Assembly: GCA_023450775.1 (NCBI GenBank)
Contig: JAEXGP010000394.1
Coordinates: 1-15,742, forward strand
Source: Actinomycetes bacterium
GTDB taxonomy: Bacteria; Actinomycetota; Acidimicrobiia; Acidimicrobiales; Microtrichaceae
Reading direction: 5' to 3'
DNA length: 15,742 bases
This document shows positions 7,874-13,909 of this stretch, one piece after another. The first letter of the stretch is position 1; every line of letters starts with the position of its first letter. Made by a program: the position numbers and the translations under genes. A model generated the notes under the pieces. That model was not told where the DNA came from. It saw nothing but the letters and a program-made list of their open reading frames with translations, and made no database searches.

Positions 7874-8683
7874 TCACGCCAGGCGCGACGTGACCCGACC
7901 GATCAGGCCCGAGCGCCCGGGCAGCACGCGGCAGAGCAGATCCACCGCGCGGGCGTCGGGACCCACGGTGATGCGCGCGCGGTCGTGCTCGATCGCCCGC
8001 ACGATCTTGCGTGCCACGGCGGACGGAGGGCGCATCGCGATCGGCGCCAGCCGGTTCCTGCCCATCTGGGCCAGGAGGTCGGCGTGCGTGCCGCGCGCGG
8101 TGTTGGTGATGTCGGTGCGGATCGCACCCGGGAACACCACGGTCAGGCCGATGTCGGTGGTCACCAGCTCGGCGCGCAGCGCCTCGCTGAACGCGCGCAC
8201 CGCCCCCTTGGTGAGCGAGTACGAGGTGTTGTGGGGCAGGCCGAGCAGTCCGACCATGCTCGACAGGTTCACGATGTGCGCCTCGTCCGCCTCGCGGAGC
8301 ACCGGGAGGAAGGCGCGGCAGCCGTGCACGACGCCCCAGACGTTGATGTCGACGATCCAGTGCAGGTCGTCGAGCGACTCCTCCTCGAAGGCGCCGGCCG
8401 AGGTGACACCCGCGTTGTTGACGAGCACGTGGCACGCGCCGTGGCGCTCGACGACCTCGGCGGCCACCTGCTCCAGTCGTTGCTGGTCCCGGACGTCCGC
8501 GGCGTGCACCGAGCAGTTGCGGCCCAGCGCCTCGATCGCCGTCGCGGTGTCGGCCGCGCGCTGCTCGTCCACGTCGACCGCCGCGATGTGGGCGCCTTTC
8601 AGCGCCAAGGCCTCGCAGGTCGCCCGGCCGATCCCGCTGCCGGCGCCGGTCACGACCGCCACGCGGTCGGTCAGGGACTTCAT
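7874..8683 (-). CDS. Short-chain dehydrogenase/reductase (classical SDR)
   Basis: A 269-residue cytosolic NAD(P)-dependent oxidoreductase. It has the classical SDR motifs: TGAGSGIG (12-19) for cofactor binding, D37 at the end of beta-2 (favours NAD(H) over NADP(H)), NNAG (89-92), and the catalytic tetrad N114, S142, Y155 and K159 (YSLTK). The PG motif after beta-6 is also present (FPGAIRTDI). The start at the ATG 8683 is supported by GGAGGG (8687-8692). The frame runs further upstream to 9211, but that part is antisense to the TetR gene and not credible. The gene is divergent from the TetR-family regulator with a 64-bp gap holding a 15-bp palindrome, so it is the probable target of that regulator. 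The substrate is unknown; it resembles steroid/alcohol and acyl-type SDRs only in general terms. Confidence 0.94.
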   Translation of the reverse strand: MKSLTDRVAVVTGAGSGIGRATCEALALKGAHIAAVDVDEQRAADTATAIEALGRNCSVHAADVRDQQRLEQVAAEVVERHGACHVLVNNAGVTSAGAFEEESLDDLHWIVDINVWGVVHGCRAFLPVLREADEAHIVNLSSMVGLLGLPHNTSYSLTKGAVRAFSEALRAELVTTDIGLTVVFPGAIRTDITNTARGTHADLLAQMGRNRLAPIAMRPPSAVARKIVRAIEHDRARITVGPDARAVDLLCRVLPGRSGLIGRVTSRLA

Positions 8684-8699
8684 GTGCCCTCCATGCTGC

Positions 8700-8714
8700 G
8701 TCGGACCGTCCGAC
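8700..8714. promoter_or_regulatory. Probable TetR operator, perfect 15-bp palindrome
   Basis: GTCGGACCGTCCGAC has two 7-bp arms around a central C, with no mismatch. It sits in the 64-bp divergent gap, 16 bp upstream of the SDR start codon and 20 bp upstream of the TetR -10 candidate. TetR-family proteins bind such short palindromes as dimers and usually control their own gene and the divergent neighbour. Confidence 0.65.
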
Positions 8715-8734
8715 TTCCGATACCAGCGGCACCG

Positions 8735-8740
8735 TATTCT
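8735..8740 (+). promoter_or_regulatory. -10 box giving a probably leaderless TetR transcript
   Basis: TATTCT fits the TANNNT -10 pattern and ends 7 bp before the ATG at 8748. Transcription would therefore begin at or next to the start codon. The lack of a real Shine-Dalgarno (only GGGTG touching the ATG) agrees with a leaderless mRNA, which is common in actinobacteria. No clear -35 is visible. Confidence 0.45.
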
Positions 8741-8747
8741 GCGGGTG

Positions 8748-9356
8748 ATGGACGGGCAAACGACGCCGGGCGCGGGCCGCCCTCGTGATCCGTCGATCGA
8801 CGAGCGGGTGGGAGCGGCCGCACGCGAGCTCCTCGTCGAGGAGGGCTGGGACGCCACCACCGTCCGCGGCGTGGCCCGGCGGGCGGGCGTCAGCAGGGCC
8901 GCCGTCCTGCGGCGCTGGCCGTCGAAGGCCCACCTCGTGCTCGATGCCGTCATCGGCTCGGCACCGGACCTGGCCCCGTTCTCCGGCGTCGACCGCGAGG
9001 GTTGGATCCGATGGGTCGTGCAGGGCAGCGTCGAGCTCTTCGCCCGTCCGGAGGTGCGGGCCGCGGCCCCGGGCCTGTTGTCCGCCCTCCGGGACGAGCC
9101 CGAGCTCCGGGACGCGCTGTGGCACGGCTTCACCGGCGCGCCCGCCGAGATCTTCGCCGACGCCACCGGCGGCCCGCGGGACGAGGCGCTCCTCGACGCC
9201 AAGGCGATCATCGTGCTCGCGGCCGGTGCCGCCCTGTTCGCCGGTGTGCTCGCGGCGGACGAGGACGACGCCGCGCTGCGGGCCCGGATCGAGGAGATGC
9301 TGCTGGGCCGTCCCGCCGTCGCCGGCAGGGCAGGGAGCGCGTCCGCTCAGCGGTAG
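8748..9356 (+). CDS. TetR-family transcriptional regulator
   Basis: A 202-residue DNA-binding repressor. The N-terminal TetR helix-turn-helix lies at about residues 14-62: RVGAAARELLVEEGWDATT, then VRGVARRAGVSRAAVLRRWPSK. The usual recognition-helix Tyr (in GVSRxTxYRRWPSK) is replaced by Leu54. Residues 80-185 are an alpha-helical ligand-binding and dimerisation region of the TetR_C type. The start is the ATG at 8748, 7 bp after a -10 box; an in-frame GTG immediately precedes it. It is transcribed away from the SDR gene across a palindromic operator, so it probably represses that gene and itself until a hydrophobic ligand binds (inference from family behaviour). Its 3' end overlaps the convergent lipase gene by 10 bp. 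Confidence 0.93.
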   Translation: MDGQTTPGAGRPRDPSIDERVGAAARELLVEEGWDATTVRGVARRAGVSRAAVLRRWPSKAHLVLDAVIGSAPDLAPFSGVDREGWIRWVVQGSVELFARPEVRAAAPGLLSALRDEPELRDALWHGFTGAPAEIFADATGGPRDEALLDAKAIIVLAAGAALFAGVLAADEDDAALRARIEEMLLGRPAVAGRAGSASAQR

Positions 9357-10327
9357 CCGTACGCCGGAAGAGTGGGCACGCAGATGGGCGGGACCGCGTC
9401 GTCCGGGTCGAGCGCGTTCAGCACGACGTCCATCGCCCGAGGGGTGAACGCCGCGGAGAGGTGCTCCGACAGATCCTCCTCGCAGCCGTCCTGCAGCACC
9501 ACGTTCGTCGCGTTCGGTGCATCGAGCAGACCCGACGTCCACGGGGTCACGATCTCGTCGTGACGCGTGAGGATCGTCGTGTACTCCACTCCCGGGACGG
9601 CCACGACGCCGTCGGCGTACAGCTCGGCGTTGAACTGCGAGCCGTGCAGCGCGTCGCGGCACGCGCCGCACGCCGCCTCGAAGAAGTCCGCGAACGCCTG
9701 GCCGACCCCGAACGGCAACGAGGTCAGGCCGTAGATCACCTCGTCGATCCCCCACCCGGTCGACCCGTCGTAGAGCGGCGTGATCGCGACGTAGTTCCGC
9801 ACCTTCTCCGCGCCCCCCAGCCGCTTCAGGTAGTACTGCGGCATCACGGTGCCCTCGGAGTGGCCGACCAGGTCGACCTCGTCCGCACCGGTGGCCGCGA
9901 GCACCTCGTCGACGAACGCAGCCAGGTCCTGGCTGCTGTCCTCGATCGAGCGGATGCCGCCGAGCTCGGGCACGCCGACCGGCGAGCCGTAGGTCAGCGC
10001 GAACACGCAGTAGCCGTTGTTGGCGAGCAGCGGCGACAGCGTCTGCCAGAAGGCGCGGGTCATGACCAAGCCGTGCACCAGGACCACCGGCCGCGGGTGC
10101 TCGTCGGTCGGCTCGCACGCGACGTCGTTGGCGCCGGGCGGCGAGGCGGTCGGGTCGTCGAGGAGCTGCGACAACAGCGGCTCGACGTCGAAGCGGACGG
10201 GCAGCGGCCCGTCCGCGCCTCGCACGGGCGGACCGGGTTCCGGCGGTGGGGAGCACGCGCCCGCGACCAGCACGGCGGCCGCCAGTGCGAACGCGACCCA
10301 GGTCCGACGTCCCGTCCTCGTGCTCAT
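9347..10327 (-). CDS. Secreted lipase-like alpha/beta hydrolase lipoprotein
   Basis: A 326-residue alpha/beta hydrolase of the actinobacterial triacylglycerol lipase/esterase type (Lipase_2-like), expected on the outer face of the membrane. The signal region has basic TRTGRR, a hydrophobic stretch and the lipobox AGAC with C25, then a Pro-rich linker. The oxyanion-hole HG is at H85-G86 in VVLVHGL. The nucleophile is S157 in GHSEG, and likely triad partners are D257 (TRHDEIVTP) and H289 (LSEHL). The block PQYYLKRLGGAEKVRNYVAI is characteristic of this lipase group, in which GHSQG is more usual than GHSEG. Cysteines at 71, 107, 220, 223, 282 and 316 could form disulphides. The ATG at 10327 has AGGGGAGGG a few bases upstream. 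It lies 68 bp downstream of the metallo-hydrolase gene and may be the last gene of that operon. Confidence 0.9.
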   Translation of the reverse strand: MSTRTGRRTWVAFALAAAVLVAGACSPPPEPGPPVRGADGPLPVRFDVEPLLSQLLDDPTASPPGANDVACEPTDEHPRPVVLVHGLVMTRAFWQTLSPLLANNGYCVFALTYGSPVGVPELGGIRSIEDSSQDLAAFVDEVLAATGADEVDLVGHSEGTVMPQYYLKRLGGAEKVRNYVAITPLYDGSTGWGIDEVIYGLTSLPFGVGQAFADFFEAACGACRDALHGSQFNAELYADGVVAVPGVEYTTILTRHDEIVTPWTSGLLDAPNATNVVLQDGCEEDLSEHLSAAFTPRAMDVVLNALDPDDAVPPICVPTLPAYGYR

Positions 10328-10362
10328 CAAGCCCTCCCCTGATCGATGCCCCCGCAGCGACC

Positions 10363-10385
10363 GGCGGATGGTACGCCGATCCGCC
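10363..10385 (-). promoter_or_regulatory. Inverted repeat between the metallo-hydrolase and lipase genes
   Basis: GGCGGAT (10363-10369) and ATCCGCC (10379-10385) are perfect 7-bp arms around a 9-nt centre. On the minus strand the sequence begins 10 bp after the metallo-hydrolase stop. No T-run follows. A TANNNT match (TACCAT, 10368-10373) lies inside the repeat, so it may be a terminator-like hairpin or an operator over a lipase promoter. Confidence 0.4.
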
Positions 10386-10395
10386 TGCGCCGTGG

Positions 10396-11196
10396 TCAGC
10401 CGGCCGTCGGCGACGGGCCCCCTGCGAGCATCTGGCGGAACTCCTCGGCGTTCGGAGCGACGAACGGATCGGCGTCGGGGATCGTCGACAGGACGTCGAG
10501 CAGGCGACCTGGACCGCCGCGCAGAGGCGGCAGGTGCGCCGGGACCACGAGCTGGGCATCGAGGTCCCGGACCCCCTGCAGGACGCCGTCGATCGCGGCG
10601 CGGTCGGTGAGGTGCAGCCACGGCGAGTCGAACGTGGCCCAGGCCGTCATGGCGGCCACCAGCTCGTCGTCCGGGATGTGGCCGGCGTCGGTGTAGGCAC
10701 CGCCGAGGATGGCACCGAACGAGTCCACGGGGAACAGCGTGCCGGTCGACTCGTCCAGGAAGCCGGTCGACATGGGGTTGTCGTACGTGGGCGGCCGCAG
10801 CACCCGGAGCCCGCGATCGCCGAGATCGAGCCGGTCGCCGGGGGTCAGGGCGTGGATGCGATCGATCGGCACCGGCCACGACGAGCTCATCCGGAGCGCG
10901 CCGAAGGCATGCGTCGCGAGCCGAGCTGCGGGGGCGAGGTCGAGGACCGTCTGCAGGTTGCCGGTGTGGTCGAGGTCGTCGTGGGACAGCCAGATCCACG
11001 CGAGCTCCGCCGGATCGATGACCGTGCGAAGGGCCTGCACGAACTCCTCCCCGTCGTTGCCCAGACCGGTGTCGACGAGCACGGGCTGGTCCGCCAGGAG
11101 GACGAACGAGTTGATCGGGATCACGTCGCCGCTCGGGAGATCGAGCTGCGACGGGAGGACGTGCACGTCGGCACCGACGTCGTAGGGCTGGTCCAC
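10396..11196 (-). CDS. Metallo-beta-lactamase-fold protein, stand-alone flavodiiron (ODP)-like
   Basis: A 266-residue cytosolic protein with the metallo-beta-lactamase fold. The first metal motif is H72-D-D74-L-D76-H77, that is HxDxDH instead of the hydrolase HxHxDH. The acidic middle position recalls HxExDH of flavodiiron proteins. LFPVDSFGA (154-162, D158) matches the LFssDaFG motif of that group, and a C-terminal H221 in VPAH fits the last ligand; H96 may be the other bridging-region ligand. No flavodoxin domain follows. It could be a diiron O2/NO-binding or redox protein, or a divergent hydrolase. The start is GTG at 11196 because GGAGGAGG lies 4 nt upstream; the frame extends to 11286 but crosses a tandem repeat. 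The protein contains no lysine. It lies 102 bp downstream of the STAND NTPase gene on the same strand. Confidence 0.85.
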   Translation of the reverse strand: MDQPYDVGADVHVLPSQLDLPSGDVIPINSFVLLADQPVLVDTGLGNDGEEFVQALRTVIDPAELAWIWLSHDDLDHTGNLQTVLDLAPAARLATHAFGALRMSSSWPVPIDRIHALTPGDRLDLGDRGLRVLRPPTYDNPMSTGFLDESTGTLFPVDSFGAILGGAYTDAGHIPDDELVAAMTAWATFDSPWLHLTDRAAIDGVLQGVRDLDAQLVVPAHLPPLRGGPGRLLDVLSTIPDADPFVAPNAEEFRQMLAGGPSPTAG

Positions 11197-11200
11197 GTGT

Positions 11201-11208
11201 CCTCCTCC
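11201..11208 (-). promoter_or_regulatory. Ribosome binding site deciding the metallo-hydrolase start
   Basis: GGAGGAGG on the minus strand, with acac between it and the GTG at 11196. It is the strongest Shine-Dalgarno in the window and sets the start 30 codons downstream of the longest open frame. Confidence 0.8.
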
Positions 11209-11261
11209 CGCGCGTCGAGCGCACGACGCCGCCTCCTCAGCAGCATGGGAGAACGACGCCC

Positions 11262-11296
11262 GACCCACAAGGCGCCTGACCCACAAGGCGCCTGAC
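11262..11296 (-). terminator. 16-bp tandem repeat forming a hairpin after the STAND gene
   Basis: The unit GACCCACAAGGCGCCT occurs twice head to tail (11262-11277 and 11278-11293), followed by GAC. Each copy ends in the 8-bp palindrome AGGCGCCT (11270-11277, 11286-11293). Because the palindrome is self-complementary, the two copies also pair with each other into an 8-bp stem with an 8-nt loop. It starts 2 bp beyond the stop codon of the STAND gene, which suits a terminator or 3' stabilising structure. There is no U-tract. Confidence 0.5.
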
Positions 11297-11298
11297 GC

Positions 11299-13890
11299 TC
11301 AGCCGGCGAGATCGGACTCCGCCAGCGACTCGTCGTAGGACAGCTCCGCGCCCGCCGCCTCGGATGCATCGAAGTCCGCCGCGCCGAGCGACGCCCGCAG
11401 CTCGGAGCGGAACCGCTCGAGGCGCTCGGCCTGGCTCCCCCACACCGACACGCCGGCCTCCGACCGGCGGCTCGCGGCAGCGCCGAGGAGCCGGGCGGCT
11501 CGGACCAGGTCGTCCCGTGCGGCGGCGAGCCGGCTCGTCGCGTCCAGCAGGTAGGCCACGGAGTACGGAAGGCGCAGGGCGCGGTGGCGTCGCACCGACG
11601 ACCCGAGCAGCTCGGCCGCCCCATCGACGTCGCCGGCGTGCAGCCGGTACTCGGCCAGGTTGACCTCCGACAGCGCGCAGAACTGCTCGTCCCGCGCCGT
11701 GGACGACGAGCGGAGCGAGCGCTCGAGCAGGCTGCCGCTGCCGTCGAAGCGCTCCTGCGCCACCCGGACCCAGCCGAGCACGTTGAGCGCCGCGGCTTCG
11801 CCCCACGCGTCGCCGAGCCGTCGGAAGATCTCGGCCGCGTCCACCGCGAGGTCCTCGGCGCGGTCCTCACCTTCCCGGGGTCCGGCGATCATGCTCCGCC
11901 CGAGGATCGAGGCGACCTCGATCTCCTCGTCGCCCAGCTCACGGGCGATGCGCGAACCCTCGTCCAGCACCCCTTGCGCGGCGTCGTGGTCCCCGGACCA
12001 CATCTGGAACAGGCCGAGCACGATGAGCAGGCGCGCCCGCGAGCGGTCCGACACGTCGGCGCCGGCGTCGAGTGCCGCGCCCGCGACCCGCCGGCCCTCG
12101 TCGATGCGACCGTTGATCCACGCCGGCACCCACAGCGACCACGCCATGTCGGCGAGGTCGTCGATGTCCTCGCCGCGCCCGTGGCTGAGGTACCAGGTCA
12201 GGGCGGCACGGATGTTGCCGGCCTCGCCGTCGTGCTCGTCGCCGAGGACCGCGAGCCACTTCCGCTGGTCCCCCGAGACCACGCCGCGGCCGATCTCCCG
12301 GCTGAGGTCCCGGTAGAACGCAGCGTGGCGCTCGCCCACTGGCTCCTGGTCGGCGCCCGCCGCCAGGCGCTCGCGAGCGAACTCGGCGATCATCTCGAGC
12401 ATGCGGAACCGCGGCTCGCCCGCCGTGGGCTCGACCCGCAGCAGGCTCTTGTCCACGAGCGACGCGAGCAGGTCGAGCGCGTCACGCGGATCGGCGCCCA
12501 GCGCCGGCGCCACCGCCTCGACCGCCGCGAGCGGGAAGCTCCCCACGAACACGCCCAGGCCGTCGAGCAGGCGACGCTCCTGGTCGTCGAGCAGGTCGTA
12601 GCTCCACTCGATCGTGGACCGCAGCGCCTGCTGGCGCTCCGGCAGGTCCCGAGGACCGCCGACCAGGAAGTCCAGGCGGTCGTCGAGCCGGTCGAGCAGC
12701 GCCTCGGGCGCGAGCAGCCTCGTTCGCGCGGCGGCCAGCTCGATGGCGAGCGGCACGCCCTCCAGCCGCTGGGCGATGCGCTCCACCACGCCGGGGTCCG
12801 CGTCGTCGACCGAGAAGCCCGGCCGCACGGCCGTGGCCCGCTCGGCGAACATCGCCACGGCGTCGGCGGACGACAGCGGCGGCACGGGGTACTCGTGCTC
12901 GGCGTGCAGTCGCAGCGCCTCGCGACTCGTGGCGAGGATGTCCACGCGCGGGCACGCGCTGAGGATGCGGGCGAGCACGTCGGCGGCGCCCATGACGTGC
13001 TCGAAGTTGTCGAGGACGAGCAGCAGCGAGCGGTCCGCCAGGTCGGCGAGCAGGCTGTCCACGCTGGTGCCGCTGCTGTCGCGCAACCCCACCGCCGACG
13101 CGATCGAACCGACGACCAACCGGTCGTCGGTCAGCGACGCGAGCGGCACGAAGGCGGCGCCCTCGTCGAACGCCGACGACACCCGGACCGCGGCCCGTAG
13201 CGCCAGGCGAGTCTTGCCGATCCCCCCGGGGCCGGTCAGCGTCACCATGCGGACGTCGTCGCGGCGCAGCAGCGCCTCCAGGTCCGCGAGCTCGGCGCCG
13301 CGACCGATGAACGTGGTGGCGTCGTTCGGCAGCGTGAAGCGCGGACGCACCGGTCGCTCACCGGCGGTGTCCATGAGGAACGCCTCGCTCAGCAGCAACG
13401 ACAGGTCGTCGGCGACGAGCGCCTCGAGCTCTGCCGCGTCGCTGAACGCCTTGTAGGCGACGGCCTCGTCGTCCCGGATGCGTTCGAGCAGCCCCTCGAG
13501 CCGCTCCTCGCGTTCCGGCGCCGGGCGCTTGACGTACATCAGCTTGGGCTTGGCACCCGCGAGGAGGTACTCGTCCTCCAGCCCCGACACGTCCATGGTG
13601 GGCGCCACCCAGCCGTACCGCTCCCAGTAGATGCCGACGAAGACGTGGCTCTGCTCGAGGTAGGAGCGGTACAGGGTCCGGGGCGGGTGGGCCCGGGCCC
13701 CCAGCTCGAACAGCACCGGCGCCAGGTGCAGGCCCTCGACGGCGTCGCGCACCGCGACGCGCTCGTCCGCGAGCTCCTCCATGGTCGACGAGACGAAGAC
13801 CCGGACGCGCTGGTCGGGCGTGAGGATCGCCGCGACCAGCCGGCCGTCGCCCGACGAGCGCTCGTCGTCTCCCTCCGTCATCCCCGCCAT
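11299..13890 (-). CDS. DUF4062-NB-ARC-helical-repeat STAND NTPase
   Basis: An 863-residue cytosolic signal-transduction ATPase. Residues about 29-115 are a DUF4062 domain (VRVFVSSTMEELADER at 29-44, with SHVFVGIYWERYGWV at 81-95). A STAND/NB-ARC module follows: FIGR (194-197), Walker A GPGGIGKT (220-227) with K226, Walker B LLLVLDNFEHV with D294, sensor ATSRE (R323), EGVPLAIELAAAR (377-389), and a winged-helix-like WSYDLLDDQERRLLDGL. From about 510 to 840 the protein is alpha-helical with TPR-like repeats (for example ARLLIVLGLFQMWSGDHDAA, ALNVLGWVRVAQERF). It lacks the C-terminal LuxR helix-turn-helix and the N-terminal SARP domain seen in many related actinobacterial regulators, so DUF4062 is probably the output. 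In STAND proteins the repeats usually sense, and ATP binding drives oligomerisation. ATG 13890 and ATG 13881 are both possible starts; neither has a clear Shine-Dalgarno. It begins 19 bp after the pseudo-beta-lactamase gene. Confidence 0.9.
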   Translation of the reverse strand: MAGMTEGDDERSSGDGRLVAAILTPDQRVRVFVSSTMEELADERVAVRDAVEGLHLAPVLFELGARAHPPRTLYRSYLEQSHVFVGIYWERYGWVAPTMDVSGLEDEYLLAGAKPKLMYVKRPAPEREERLEGLLERIRDDEAVAYKAFSDAAELEALVADDLSLLLSEAFLMDTAGERPVRPRFTLPNDATTFIGRGAELADLEALLRRDDVRMVTLTGPGGIGKTRLALRAAVRVSSAFDEGAAFVPLASLTDDRLVVGSIASAVGLRDSSGTSVDSLLADLADRSLLLVLDNFEHVMGAADVLARILSACPRVDILATSREALRLHAEHEYPVPPLSSADAVAMFAERATAVRPGFSVDDADPGVVERIAQRLEGVPLAIELAAARTRLLAPEALLDRLDDRLDFLVGGPRDLPERQQALRSTIEWSYDLLDDQERRLLDGLGVFVGSFPLAAVEAVAPALGADPRDALDLLASLVDKSLLRVEPTAGEPRFRMLEMIAEFARERLAAGADQEPVGERHAAFYRDLSREIGRGVVSGDQRKWLAVLGDEHDGEAGNIRAALTWYLSHGRGEDIDDLADMAWSLWVPAWINGRIDEGRRVAGAALDAGADVSDRSRARLLIVLGLFQMWSGDHDAAQGVLDEGSRIARELGDEEIEVASILGRSMIAGPREGEDRAEDLAVDAAEIFRRLGDAWGEAAALNVLGWVRVAQERFDGSGSLLERSLRSSSTARDEQFCALSEVNLAEYRLHAGDVDGAAELLGSSVRRHRALRLPYSVAYLLDATSRLAAARDDLVRAARLLGAAASRRSEAGVSVWGSQAERLERFRSELRASLGAADFDASEAAGAELSYDESLAESDLAG

Positions 13891-13909
13891 TGTGGTCGGT
13901 CCGCCGGCC

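Noticed and set aside
9002..10342. 446-codon plus-strand frame overlapping the TetR and lipase genes
   Set aside because: It is in a different frame from TetR and antisense to the lipase, with a biased shadow composition.
7743..10559. 938-codon minus-strand frame across the SDR, TetR and lipase genes
   Set aside because: It is out of frame with three clearly recognisable proteins and reads as Arg/Gly/Pro-rich shadow sequence.
11197..11286. N-terminal extension of the metallo-hydrolase to 11286
   Set aside because: It would translate half of the 16-bp tandem repeat and ignores a near-perfect Shine-Dalgarno before the GTG at 11196.
11262..11296. CRISPR-like repeat
   Set aside because: Two directly abutting 16-bp copies without spacers are a tandem duplication, not a CRISPR array, and there are no cas genes.
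11584..13200. 538-codon plus-strand frame opposite the STAND NTPase
   Set aside because: Composition is that of a shadow frame, with no motif and no Shine-Dalgarno, while the opposite strand encodes intact Walker motifs.
11299..13890. LuxR/SARP-type transcriptional activator
   Set aside because: The NTPase core resembles those regulators, but no helix-turn-helix is present at the C-terminus and the N-terminus is DUF4062.
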